Shown here piece by piece: positions 1-7,689 of a stretch of DNA of 64,000 nucleotides. The translations under genes and the position numbers were made by a program. The stretch spans positions 124,001 through 188,000 of the forward strand of contig JAPLDL010000019.1 in NCBI GenBank assembly GCA_026391735.1, written 5' to 3'. The notes beneath the pieces are model-generated. The model was not told where the DNA came from. It ran no database searches and was given only the letters and a program-made list of their open reading frames with translations. Source of the DNA: Bacteroidota bacterium (GTDB lineage: Bacteria > Bacteroidota > Bacteroidia > Bacteroidales > FEN-979). The stretch's first letter is position 1; every line of letters starts with the position of its first letter.

Positions 1-2
1 AC

Positions 3-2321
3 CAATTGTTTGAAGAGCTCAAACCTCAGGTCGTGAAACTCTATAATGCCCAGAGAAACCTGGTGACCAAACTGCTTGCAGAAGCAAAACAACTGACCTC
101 CGATCCAAACAATTCCGATAATATGAAGAAGGCAGGAGAGCAGATTTTGCGCTGCCATCATGGCCTTCCCAAGAACAAAGCGCTGATCAAGTTCCTCAGC
201 GAACAGGGAATGAGAGCCCTGATGCAGAAGACAGAGAACTTTTACCTCCAGGAACAGTCAAAAAATATGCATATCGTCGACGATGAGCTCTTTTTTATCA
301 TCGATGAAAAAAATAATACCATCGAATTGACGGAACAAGGTATTGACCTGCTTACCGAATCATACGAGGATTCCTCCTTCTATATTTTGCCCGATATGGG
401 AGCTGTAATAGCAGATCTTGAACGCTCCGGATTATCAGATATCGAAAAAGTAGAGAAGAAGGATGCCCTGATGCTTGATTACTCGATCAAGTCTGAAAGG
501 GTTCACACTGTTAACCAGCTTATTAAAGCCTATGCCCTGTTTGAAAAGGATGTGGAATATGTTGTCATGGACAATAAAATCAAGATTGTCGATGAACAGA
601 CCGGCCGCATCCTGGAAGGCCGACGTTATTCAGAAGGCTTGCACCAGGCAATCGAAGCAAAGGAAAGTGTCAAAGTGGAAGCCGCCACCCAGACCTATGC
701 AACGATCACACTTCAGAACTATTTCAGGATGTACAAGAAGCTTGCCGGTATGACAGGTACTGCCGAAACCGAAGCAGGCGAGCTATGGAATATTTATAAA
801 CTGGATGTGGTCGTGATACCGACAAACCGCAAAGTGATCCGTGACGATAGGGAAGACCTGGTTTATAAAACAAAACGTGAAAAGTTCAACGCGGTAATTC
901 AGGAGATACAGGATCTCACCCAAAAAGGGAGGCCTGTTCTTGTGGGTACTACCTCAGTAGAAACCTCGGAGCTGCTCAGCAGAATGCTTAAAAGGGTTAA
1001 TATCCCGCATAACGTGCTGAATGCGAAACTGCATGCCAAAGAAGCCGACATTGTTGCCGAAGCCGGTAAATCAGGCACTGTGACCATCGCTACCAATATG
1101 GCAGGTCGTGGTACTGATATCAAGCTTGGACCCGGAGTCAAGGATGCAGGCGGTCTGGCGATCATAGGTACAGAACGGCATGAATCACGCCGTGTAGACC
1201 GTCAGCTGAGAGGCCGTTCAGGGCGGCAGGGTGATCCTGGCAGTTCCCAGTTTTTTGTTTCCCTTGAGGATGACCTCATGCGGATGTTCGGCTCTGATCG
1301 CATTGCAAGGATCATGGACAGCCTGGGGATCAAAGAAGGGGAGGTGATCCAGCATTCGATGATCACCAGGTCGATCGAAAGAGCCCAGAAAAAAGTCGAA
1401 GAGAACAATTTTGGGATTCGTAAACGTTTGCTGGAATATGACGATGTAATGAATATCCAGCGTGAAGCCATTTATAAAAAAAGGCACCATGCACTCTTTG
1501 GGGACCGTCTTGCAGTCGACATTGCCAATATGATGTATGATGTTTGCGAAACCATCGTCCTTGACCACCATGACGGCCGAGATTATGTAGGTTTCAAATT
1601 TGACCTGATTAAGGAATTCGCTGCTGAACCACCTATGAATGAAGATAAATTTCAGCAGGACAATGCCTCCCAAATCTCAGAGACCCTCTTCGCCCATATT
1701 TACAAGCGTTATAAGACCAAGGGAGAACATATCGCCACCAAGACTTTCCCGGTCATCAAGGATGTGCTTGAAAATGAACCCAGGTACGAAAATATCGCAA
1801 TCCCGGTTACCGACGGACTGAAGACTATGCAGGTAGTCACAAACCTGCGCAAAGCCTTTGAAGACAAAGGGAAGGAGGTTGTCGTTTCCATTGAAAAAGG
1901 CGTTGTTCTATCCATGATTGACAACGCGTGGAAAGAACATCTCCGCGAAATGGATGACCTTAAACAAAGTGTTCAGAATGCTGCCTACGAGCAGAAAGAT
2001 CCCCTTCTTATTTATAAATTCGAATCCTTCGAATTGTTTAAAACCATGGTTCAGAGGACAAACAAGGAGATCCTTTCATTCCTCATTAAAGCCGACGTAC
2101 CTATCCAGGTTGAGAATGTTAAAGAAGCACAGCTGCCAAAAAGGACAGACCGGGGCCGGTTAAAGGAAGAACGTTCCGATTTGCTGTCCCAGGCCAATAG
2201 CGATACGCAGGAGAAGTCACGTCCCCAGCCGGTAAAGGTTGAAAAGAAAGTCGGACGAAATGATCCCTGTCCCTGCGGCAGCGGGAAAAAATTTAAGAAC
2301 TGCCATGGGGCGACACAATAA
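3..2321 (+). CDS. secA: Preprotein translocase ATPase SecA (5'-truncated by window edge)
   Basis: SecA is the cytoplasmic motor that pushes unfolded preproteins through SecYEG using ATP. The frame is open to the left edge, so the TTG listed at 6 is not a real start. NBD1 with Walker A lies outside the window, and the visible part begins near the preprotein-binding region. Seen in order: [21 protein letters not shown], the helicase-like [11 protein letters not shown] region, [11 protein letters not shown] (NBD2), [12 protein letters not shown], and the arginine-rich [19 protein letters not shown] helical scaffold/wing follows, with [13 protein letters not shown]. The C-terminus is a zinc-binding SEC-C tail, [14 protein letters not shown], which in this family binds SecB or ribosomes. 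The 771 visible residues fit the long SecA (about 1,100 aa) usual in Bacteroidota. It is co-oriented with pyrH and frr downstream. Confidence 0.97.
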   Translation, partial: QLFEELKPQVVKLYNAQRNLVTKLLAEAKQLTSDPNNSDNMKKAGEQILRCHHGLPKNKALIKFLSEQGMRALMQKTENFYLQEQSKNMHIVDDELFFIIDEKNNTIELTEQGIDLLTESYEDSSFYILPDMGAVIADLERSGLSDIEKVEKKDALMLDYSIKSERVHTVNQLIKAYALFEKDVEYVVMDNKIKIVDEQTGRILEGRRYSEGLHQAIEAKESVKVEAATQTYATITLQNYFRMYKKLAGMTGTAETEAGELWNIYKLDVVVIPTNRKVIRDDREDLVYKTKREKFNAVIQEIQDLTQKGRPVLVGTTSVETSELLSRMLKRVNIPHNVLNAKLHAKEADIVAEAGKSGTVTIATNMAGRGTDIKLGPGVKDAGGLAIIGTERHESRRVDRQLRGRSGRQGDPGSSQFFVSLEDDLMRMFGSDRIARIMDSLGIKEGEVIQHSMITRSIERAQKKVEENNFGIRKRLLEYDDVMNIQREAIYKKRHHALFGDRLAVDIANMMYDVCETIVLDHHDGRDYVGFKFDLIKEFAAEPPMNEDKFQQDNASQISETLFAHIYKRYKTKGEHIATKTFPVIKDVLENEPRYENIAIPVTDGLKTMQVVTNLRKAFEDKGKEVVVSIEKGVVLSMIDNAWKEHLREMDDLKQSVQNAAYEQKDPLLIYKFESFELFKTMVQRTNKEILSFLIKADVPIQVENVKEAQLPKRTDRGRLKEERSDLLSQANSDTQEKSRPQPVKVEKKVGRNDPCPCGSGKKFKNCHGATQ

Positions 2322-2322
2322 T

Positions 2323-2362
2323 AGGTAGCGAAATAATTTCACAGCTCGCTACTTCACTACCT
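2323..2362. repeat. Imperfect inverted repeat after secA
   Basis: GTAGCGA (2325-2331) is the reverse complement of TCGCTAC (2346-2352), and AGGTAG (2323-2328) matches CTACCT (2357-2362). The two pairings compete for the left arm. There is no T-run, so a canonical terminator is unlikely. Related 'gtagcgaaat' words recur at 32539-32584, which suggests a dispersed intergenic repeat. Confidence 0.4.
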
Positions 2363-2388
2363 GATATGTTTCACATAAATCAAAGAAT

Positions 2389-3099
2389 ATGAAACTTAAA
2401 CGCATCCTTCTCAAACTCTCCGGGGAAGCCCTTGAAGGAAACCAGGCTTACGGAATAGATCCGGAACGGTTGATTGATTATGCCTTGGAAATCAAATCGG
2501 TTGCATCCAAAGGCTTACAGATTGCCATTGTTATCGGCGGAGGCAATATTTTCAGGGGACTGCAGGGAACCCGCTATGGTGTTGACCGGGTACAGGGTGA
2601 TTATATGGGTATGCTTGCCACAGTGATCAACAGCATGGCATTGCAGGACGCACTTGAGAAAACAGGTTTGAAAGTGAAGCACCTCGGAGGTATCGCGATT
2701 GATCCAGTTTGCGGGCGGATGAGCCGTAACCAGGCAATAAGCTACCTCGAAGAAGGGTATGTTGTTTTGATCAGCGGCGGGACAGGGAACCCTTATTTCA
2801 CTACCGATACAGCCTCTGCATTACGAGCTATTGAGATCAAAGCGGATGCTATCCTGAAGGGAACCCGGGTTGACGGAGTTTATACGGCAGATCCTGAAAA
2901 AGATAAAAAGGCGAAAAAATATGATACACTGAGTTTTGATGAAGCCTATAAAAAGAACCTCAGGATCATGGATCTCACTGCATTTACTCTGTGCAGGGAA
3001 AATGACCTGCCTGTCATTGTCTTCAATATGAACCAGAAAGGCAATCTGCTGAAACTCATACAAGGGAAGAAGATTGGAACAATAGTTCAAAAGTTATAA
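2389..3099 (+). CDS. pyrH: UMP kinase
   Basis: PyrH phosphorylates UMP to UDP with ATP in pyrimidine nucleotide synthesis and acts as a cytoplasmic hexamer. The 236 aa length is normal for the bacterial enzyme (amino-acid-kinase fold, unrelated to eukaryotic UMP/CMP kinase). The N-terminus KRILLKLSGEAL is the phosphate-binding strand. IVIGGGNIFRG near residue 50 is the second glycine-rich loop, and GGTGNPYFTTDTASALRA near residue 130 binds nucleotide. GTRVDGVYTADPEK is the conserved late loop. ATG is the only sensible start. It follows secA by 67 bp and precedes frr by 29 bp; pyrH-frr adjacency is widespread in bacteria. The stop overlaps a candidate promoter for frr. Confidence 0.97.
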   Translation: MKLKRILLKLSGEALEGNQAYGIDPERLIDYALEIKSVASKGLQIAIVIGGGNIFRGLQGTRYGVDRVQGDYMGMLATVINSMALQDALEKTGLKVKHLGGIAIDPVCGRMSRNQAISYLEEGYVVLISGGTGNPYFTTDTASALRAIEIKADAILKGTRVDGVYTADPEKDKKAKKYDTLSFDEAYKKNLRIMDLTAFTLCRENDLPVIVFNMNQKGNLLKLIQGKKIGTIVQKL

Positions 3100-3104
3100 T
3101 TTTG
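3073..3104 (+). promoter_or_regulatory. Candidate Bacteroidota promoter for frr
   Basis: A TAATTTTG box (3097-3104) matches the Bacteroidota -7 consensus TAnnTTTG exactly. ATTG (3073-3076) sits 20 bp upstream where the -33 TTTG is expected, with one mismatch. The site overlaps the end of pyrH and would start transcription just ahead of the frr ATG at 3129. This is pattern matching only. Confidence 0.4.
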
Positions 3105-3128
3105 AGTCGGATTCAAACAATCTGAACC

Positions 3129-3692
3129 ATGAACGAAGAAATAGAATTTACCCTCGAAGAAGCAAAGGAAGGCATGCAGAATGCCCTGCACCATCTTGAA
3201 AAGGAAATTCAAAAGCTCCGCGCCGGGAAAGCCAGCCCGCAAATGCTGGAAGGGGTTAAAATTGATTATTACGGTGTGATGACAGCAATTGACCAGACCG
3301 CCAACATCAGTTCGCCCGATGCCAGGCAAATCATAGTCCAGCCCTGGGATAAAAGCGTCCTTGGACTGATAGAGAAAGCCATTCAGGCTGCAAACCTCGG
3401 CTTTAATCCTAAAAATGAAGGCGAAATCCTCAGGATCGTTGTTCCTCCGTTAACCGAGGAACGTCGCCGTGACCTGGTTAAGAAAGCCAGGGCCGAAGCA
3501 GAAAATGCCAAGATAAGCATCCGCAACATCCGCCGCAATGCCAATGAAACTGCTAAAAATCTGAAGAAAGACGGTATCCCCGAAGATGAAGTTGAAAAAC
3601 TTGAAAGCGATATTCAGAAAGCAACCGATGAATTCATATCCAAAGTCGACAAAATACTTGACATCAAGGAAAAAGATATTATGACAGTTTAA
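3129..3692 (+). CDS. frr: Ribosome recycling factor
   Basis: RRF works with EF-G to split the post-termination ribosome. The 187 aa size is typical (about 185). Hallmarks: the N-terminal helix LEKEIQKLRAGKASPQML, which carries the arginine/glycine run that contacts 23S rRNA; the beta domain VDYYG-type segment (IDYYGVMTAIDQTANIS); and the C-terminal helices LTEERRRDLVKKARAEAENAK and RNIRRNANETAKNLKK. The family name and position behind pyrH agree. The next gene (DUF3795 protein) starts 4 bp after the stop, so the two are probably cotranscribed. Confidence 0.97.
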   Translation: MNEEIEFTLEEAKEGMQNALHHLEKEIQKLRAGKASPQMLEGVKIDYYGVMTAIDQTANISSPDARQIIVQPWDKSVLGLIEKAIQAANLGFNPKNEGEILRIVVPPLTEERRRDLVKKARAEAENAKISIRNIRRNANETAKNLKKDGIPEDEVEKLESDIQKATDEFISKVDKILDIKEKDIMTV

Positions 3693-3696
3693 AACC

Positions 3697-4047
3697 ATGA
3701 AACCAATCGTCGTTGACCAGTCTCTTATAGCTTATTGCGGGTTATATTGCGGCGCCTGCAAGAAATACATTTCGGGAACCTGCCTCGGATGCCATGAGAA
3801 TAATAAGGCTGGATGGTGTAAAGTAAGAGCATGCAATATCCAGAACAATTATCAGAGTTGTGCCGACTGCAAGGAATTCAGCAATCCAATGGATTGCAAA
3901 AAATTCAATAACTTCTTTTCGAAATTCTTTGCGCTGGTGTTTAAATCGGACCGGGCGGCATGTATTGATAAAATCAAAAAAGAAGGATATAACGGTTTCG
4001 CTCTTTACATGGCTGAACATAAACTGCAGTCCATAAAACGAATTTGA
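3697..4047 (+). CDS. Cysteine-rich DUF3795-family protein
   Basis: This small 116 aa protein has about a dozen cysteines in short-spaced pairs: YCGLYCGACKKY, TCLGCHENN, WCKVRACN, CADCKEF and DCKKF. The layout (CGLYCGAC near the N-terminus followed by repeated CxxC) is that of DUF3795, a family common in anaerobes and of unknown function, probably binding zinc or an Fe-S cluster. No signal peptide or membrane segment is seen. It starts 4 bp after frr but is unlikely to work in translation. It converges with the FNR-like regulator, whose stop lies 3 bp away, and no terminator separates them. Function is not assigned; the family call is by eye. Confidence 0.8.
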   Translation: MKPIVVDQSLIAYCGLYCGACKKYISGTCLGCHENNKAGWCKVRACNIQNNYQSCADCKEFSNPMDCKKFNNFFSKFFALVFKSDRAACIDKIKKEGYNGFALYMAEHKLQSIKRI

Positions 4048-4050
4048 TTA

Positions 4051-4752
4051 TCAACCGTGCTTGCTTATCTTCAACAGGCGCTCAGTGTCATTCAAAACTA
4101 TTTTCTTCCCTTCCAGAGTTATTAATCCTTCATTGTGGAATTTCCGCAAAGTATGGATTACGTTTTCTTTGGAACAACCTGCAAATTCAGCAAACTCCTG
4201 GCGTGAAAGCGACAGCACAAAAGAATTACTCAGATAAATGTTCTGGGAAAGGAAAATCAGGATATCCGCAATCCTTCCATTGACCTGTTTATGAGCAAGA
4301 CTTATAAAATTAAAAATAGAACTGCGGAAGATATCCGTAATGAATTGAAGCATCTTGAAAAGGTACAAGGTATTTCCCAATGCGATTCTTGTAAGAAGTG
4401 CAACATCAATCGTACACCCTTCGCATTCTTCTATAGCACAAACCGAAAACAGGTTGAACTCAGCATTCACCAGGTTCGCACCCCCAATCAGTGCAGGTGC
4501 CTTGTTAATTGAAAGAATGAGGTTTTTACCGTTCTCGTCCTCATAATTGAATTTAATAATGCCTTTCCTTAAAAAAAGGAAGTGAGTCGATTTGGCTCCC
4601 TGCTTTAAAATCACTTCCCCTTTCTTATATCGAAGCTGCACAGATTTCGACCTCAGCTTTTCGAACTCTTCCTTCTGTATATACTGACAGCTGATTGTCT
4701 TAAAAAGACAATCGTCACAGTCGTAATAGCGTTGGTGATTGATCTGGTCCAT
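4051..4752 (-). CDS. Crp/Fnr-family regulator with FNR-like cysteine motif
   Basis: This is a 233 aa transcription factor with an N-terminal cyclic-nucleotide-binding-type beta barrel (about residues 25-140; KKGEVILKQGAKSTHFLFLRKG) and a C-terminal winged helix (about 150-225; LSRQEFAEFAGCSKENVIHTLRK). C12, C15 and C22 (CDDCLFKTISC) give C-x2-C-x6-C. VCAIEECEGC near residue 110 offers further cysteines. E. coli FNR uses C-x2-C-x5-C plus one internal Cys to hold an oxygen-sensitive [4Fe-4S] cluster, so an oxygen- or redox-sensing role is inferred, not shown. It is transcribed away from the ABC/GTPase/NifS/FeS cassette and is its likely regulator. The start is supported by an upstream TTTG-17-TACTTTTG promoter. 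Confidence 0.88.
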   Translation of the reverse strand: MDQINHQRYYDCDDCLFKTISCQYIQKEEFEKLRSKSVQLRYKKGEVILKQGAKSTHFLFLRKGIIKFNYEDENGKNLILSINKAPALIGGANLVNAEFNLFSVCAIEECEGCTIDVALLTRIALGNTLYLFKMLQFITDIFRSSIFNFISLAHKQVNGRIADILIFLSQNIYLSNSFVLSLSRQEFAEFAGCSKENVIHTLRKFHNEGLITLEGKKIVLNDTERLLKISKHG

Positions 4753-4765
4753 ATTGTATTTTCAA

Positions 4766-4794
4766 CAAAAGTACTTGATTTATATATATCCAAA
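4766..4794 (-). promoter_or_regulatory. Candidate promoter of the FNR-like regulator gene
   Basis: On the minus strand TTTG (4791-4794) is followed after 17 bp by TACTTTTG (4766-4773), an exact TAnnTTTG match. Transcription would begin roughly 8 bases before the ATG at 4752, giving a very short leader. The spacer contains TTGAT and ATCC half-sites, possibly autoregulatory, but they are 8 bp apart and do not form a standard FNR box. Confidence 0.5.
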
Positions 4795-4886
4795 GATGAA
4801 ATAATGCAGTTTTTAATATGTAACACATCAGGTAAAAGGAAACTTTCTTTCAGCGTTTACTATAATATTGGTAATCAACATACTTT

Positions 4887-4894
4887 TACTTTTG
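4887..4894 (+). promoter_or_regulatory. Candidate -7 box for the ABC/GTPase/NifS/FeS cassette
   Basis: TACTTTTG is an exact TAnnTTTG match. TTG at 4868-4870 sits only 16 bp upstream, slightly close for a -33 element. The box lies between the ORF-track start at 4868 and the internal ATG at 4934. If it is used, the ABC ATPase must start at 4934 with a leader of about 30 bases. Confidence 0.4.
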
Positions 4895-4933
4895 TCACGA
4901 AAAATTAACCGATTTTATTATAAAATTTATCAC

Positions 4934-5737
4934 ATGGATATTCAATCAATTTGTGTAATGGGTGGGACTGGAAAAACAGGGGAACCCGAAAAAGTGGAAC
5001 GCTTTGAACTTAATATGGGTGACATTATAAGTATTGTCGGACCTACAGGTTGCGGAAAAACCACCCTGATCAACGATATTGAGCTCTTTGCAAACCGAAA
5101 TACTCCATCCAACAGACTGGTGATGATTAACGGTGAACCCATTTCCGAAGATTTTACTTTTGATCCCAGGAAACACCCGATTGCCCTCATATCCCAACAT
5201 ACAAATTTTCTTTCGGATCTCCCTGTGGGTGAATTCCTGAAGATACATGCGAAGGTAAGGGGAGGGGATAATCCTGAGCAGATGATTGGCGAAACCCTGG
5301 AATTTGCCAACCAGCTTACTGGTGAAGCAATTATAACCACGACGGGAATGACTGAACTTTCGGGCGGACAAACCCGCTCATTACTTATTGCCGATGCGGT
5401 GATCATAGGCAATTCTCCCATAATACTGCTGGATGAAATTGAAAATGCAGGGATTCACAGGTCCCGGGCCCTGGAACTCCTTAAACAGTTTAAAAAGATT
5501 TTTGTATTTGTGACTCATGATCCACATATCGCTCTCCTGTCGGATTACCGGATTATCATGAAAAACGGATCCATGGAGAAACTTATCTGCACTAATCCGG
5601 CAGAAAGAAAAGTTGCCGGCGAACTTGGCAAAATAGATAACCTTATGCTGAATTTCAGGACATACATCAGAAGCGGTCAGGAAATATCTGAAAAAATGAT
5701 GGCAGAACAAATGGAAACATTGAAACTAACAAATTAA
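4934..5737 (+). CDS. Stand-alone ABC-type ATPase
   Basis: This is a single ABC nucleotide-binding domain of 267 aa from the chosen ATG; the ORF-track start at 4868 adds an unlikely hydrophobic lead and precedes the candidate promoter. All ABC motifs are visible: Walker A GPTGCGKTT, Q-loop ALISQHTNFL, signature LSGGQTRS, Walker B IILLDEIENAG and the H-loop VTHDPH. The domain opens with MDIQSICVMGGTGKTGEPEKV, which carries an extra glycine/lysine loop. No permease lies nearby, so membrane transport is not supported. The next gene, a GTPase, begins 3 bp after its stop. With the NifS and FeS genes downstream, an ATP-dependent role in cofactor or cluster assembly is inferred. The substrate is unknown. 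Confidence 0.85.
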   Translation: MDIQSICVMGGTGKTGEPEKVERFELNMGDIISIVGPTGCGKTTLINDIELFANRNTPSNRLVMINGEPISEDFTFDPRKHPIALISQHTNFLSDLPVGEFLKIHAKVRGGDNPEQMIGETLEFANQLTGEAIITTTGMTELSGGQTRSLLIADAVIIGNSPIILLDEIENAGIHRSRALELLKQFKKIFVFVTHDPHIALLSDYRIIMKNGSMEKLICTNPAERKVAGELGKIDNLMLNFRTYIRSGQEISEKMMAEQMETLKLTN

Positions 5738-5740
5738 CAT

Positions 5741-6442
5741 ATGAAGCTGATAATATTTGCCGGTCCCCCGACCTGCGGGAAGACCACAGTTATAAGACAG
5801 GTTATACGAAGGATGCTTAAAAAAGGCCACAAACCTGCTTACCTGAAAATAGATGTATTGTATGCCGATGAGGATAAAATCATTAGTGAGGAGTTCGGTA
5901 TACCTGCAAAAAAGCTGTATTCAGGTGAATTATGCCCCGATCATTGCAATGTCGTGGTAATGGATGAAGCGGTGGAATGGGCTGAGAAATCGGGTAGTGA
6001 TTTTCTGTTTGTGGAAACAGCCGGGTTATGCCTCCGCTGTTCTCCATACATTGAAAACTCACTGGGTGTAGTGGTTCTCGAAGCCACCAGCGGGATGAAT
6101 CTTCCTTATAAGATCGGCCCGATGCTCACCCTTGCCGATATCGCGGTAATCACCAAGATCGACCTGATCTCACAGGCCGAACGTGAAGTTTTCCGTTACA
6201 GGGTCATCGAGGCTGCCAAAGAGATCACCGTTGTGGAAAGCAATGCCTTATATGGGATCGGGATTGATCCTATTGTTAAGCATATTGAAAGATCGGGTGA
6301 GATTGAGCAACCCATGTTTTTAAGGGGTAATCCTCCGGTTGGGACCTGTACCATCTGTGTTGGCAAGAAGGAAATTGGGGCCAAGAACCATTTCGGGGTA
6401 TTGCGCACCATGGAACATGATCTTTTTTATATTGGAGAATGA
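5741..6442 (+). CDS. HypB/CobW-type P-loop GTPase
   Basis: This 233 aa protein resembles metallochaperone GTPases of the SIMIBI class (HypB, UreG, CobW). Walker A is FAGPPTCGKTT at residues 5-15. DVLYADED near residue 39 and ETAGLCLRCSPY near 97 stand at the switch positions. TKIDLIS near 139 is the guanine-recognition motif. The stretch LPYKIGPMLTLADIAVITK closely follows the HypB pattern. Cysteine pairs (LCLRC, and TCTIC near residue 212) could bind a metal or cluster. It is not a true HypB: the histidine-rich tail is absent and no hydrogenase genes are in view. It sits 3 bp after the ABC gene and its stop overlaps the NifS start (ATGA). A GTP-driven metal or cluster insertion role is inferred. 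Confidence 0.82.
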   Translation: MKLIIFAGPPTCGKTTVIRQVIRRMLKKGHKPAYLKIDVLYADEDKIISEEFGIPAKKLYSGELCPDHCNVVVMDEAVEWAEKSGSDFLFVETAGLCLRCSPYIENSLGVVVLEATSGMNLPYKIGPMLTLADIAVITKIDLISQAEREVFRYRVIEAAKEITVVESNALYGIGIDPIVKHIERSGEIEQPMFLRGNPPVGTCTICVGKKEIGAKNHFGVLRTMEHDLFYIGE

Positions 6443-7638
6443 CATCCGCAATCCCAATTAATATGCATCCAAACAATATGAATAGTCCACTCATTTATCT
6501 TGACAATGCGGCAACCACCCCGATAGATCCGGAGGTTTCCAGGGCTATGCAAATGGCAGCGAAGGAATACTATGGGAATGCTTCCAGCCTGCATTCTGTT
6601 GGGACTATTGCCCATGAAATTCTTGATCAGGAAAGGGCAAGGCTCGCTTCACTGATCGGGGCCAGTCCTGATGAGATCATTTTCACGGGAAGCGGTACCG
6701 AAGCCAATAACCTTGCCTTGAAAGGGGTGGCATTTGCCAATGCTCACCGGGGCAGGCATATCATTGTATCGGCAATCGAACATGATTGTGTCCTGAAAGC
6801 TGCCCGTTGGCTGGAAAGCCAGGGTTTTAGCGTCACTTATCTTCCGGTCGACCAACATGGGCTTGTCGATGTACAGGTTCTTGAGAATGCTTTTACCGAT
6901 AAGACCATTTTGGTTTCGATGATGCATGTCAATAACGAAATCGGTACCATTGAACCTGTGAAAGAGATTGGTAATTTATGCAGGGAGAGAAATATTTATT
7001 TTCATTCCGATGCCTGCCAGTCATTCGGGAAGATCCCATTGAATGCAGCTTCTCTTAATGCTGATCTGCTTACAGTGAATGCCCATAAACTCCACGGCCC
7101 AAAAGGTGTCGGCGCTTTATATATTAAGTCGGGGGTGAACATTGAACCCTTGCTTCACGGGGGCGGGCAGGAAAAAGGCATACGCTCATCCACCGAAAAT
7201 ATTCCTGGAATAATAGGGTTTGTTATGGCTGCGGAAATAGCTTGCAGGGAGATGGATTCTGAAACGAAGAGAGTTACAGGTCTCCATGAGCATATATTAT
7301 GCATCCTGAAGCAGAGAATTGATGGAGTTTATTTCAATGGTTCCCTCAGTGCCCGGGTTCCCCATAATATAAATTTCTGTATTGAAGGAATGGAAGGGGA
7401 GGGGATACGGCTTCAGTTACTGCTGGATGAGGCTGGAGTTTGTGTATCCACGGGGTCTGCCTGTTCCTCAAACGATGGGGGAAATCCCTCGCATGTCCTC
7501 CAGGCCATCGGCCTGGATCCCTTCCAGGCAAGGGGAGGAATCAGGTTGAGCCTGGGCCGGTTTACAACGCAGAAAGAAATTGATCGTTTCCTGGATGTCA
7601 TTTCTGAAAAGGTAAAACAGCTTAACCCGATATTTTAA
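6439..7638 (+). CDS. NifS-like cysteine desulfurase
   Basis: This is a PLP-dependent class V aminotransferase-fold enzyme that removes sulfur from cysteine and passes it as a persulfide to Fe-S assembly. The N-terminus has IYLDNAATTPIDPEV. SGTEANNLAL binds PLP phosphate, SDACQSFGKIPL is the PLP-aspartate region, and NAHKLHGPKGVG holds the Schiff-base lysine. TGSACSSNDG carries the catalytic cysteine in a loop of the NifS/IscS (group I) type. Length is typical. The ATG at 6439 overlaps the GTPase stop (ATGA), suggesting coupling, but 6463 and 6478 are alternative starts, 6478 giving the usual short N-terminus. No iscU or suf gene is adjacent; its partner appears to be the FeS-domain protein downstream. 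Confidence 0.93.
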   Translation: MTSAIPINMHPNNMNSPLIYLDNAATTPIDPEVSRAMQMAAKEYYGNASSLHSVGTIAHEILDQERARLASLIGASPDEIIFTGSGTEANNLALKGVAFANAHRGRHIIVSAIEHDCVLKAARWLESQGFSVTYLPVDQHGLVDVQVLENAFTDKTILVSMMHVNNEIGTIEPVKEIGNLCRERNIYFHSDACQSFGKIPLNAASLNADLLTVNAHKLHGPKGVGALYIKSGVNIEPLLHGGGQEKGIRSSTENIPGIIGFVMAAEIACREMDSETKRVTGLHEHILCILKQRIDGVYFNGSLSARVPHNINFCIEGMEGEGIRLQLLLDEAGVCVSTGSACSSNDGGNPSHVLQAIGLDPFQARGGIRLSLGRFTTQKEIDRFLDVISEKVKQLNPIF

Positions 7639-7689
7639 CCCCTTACCATAGCTGAGCTGGAAAAAAATATAACCATTAAAACCAATATT

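Noticed and set aside
1218-1673. Long antisense ORFs inside secA, priA, carB and others (for example 1218..1673, 33117..33566, 54922..55497).
   Set aside because: They lie fully inside well-conserved genes, have no recognisable motifs and are shadows of the real reading frames.
4775-4792. An FNR box (TTGAT ... ATCC) in the regulator promoter.
   Set aside because: The half-sites are 8 bp apart, not 4, and the second half is imperfect, so it is mentioned only in the promoter entry.
4868-5737. ABC transporter component for uptake.
   Set aside because: No permease or binding protein is adjacent and neighbours are cofactor-type proteins; transport is not supported.
5741-6442. True HypB hydrogenase nickel chaperone.
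   Set aside because: The nickel-binding His-rich region is missing and no hydrogenase genes are seen, so only the broader GTPase class is claimed.
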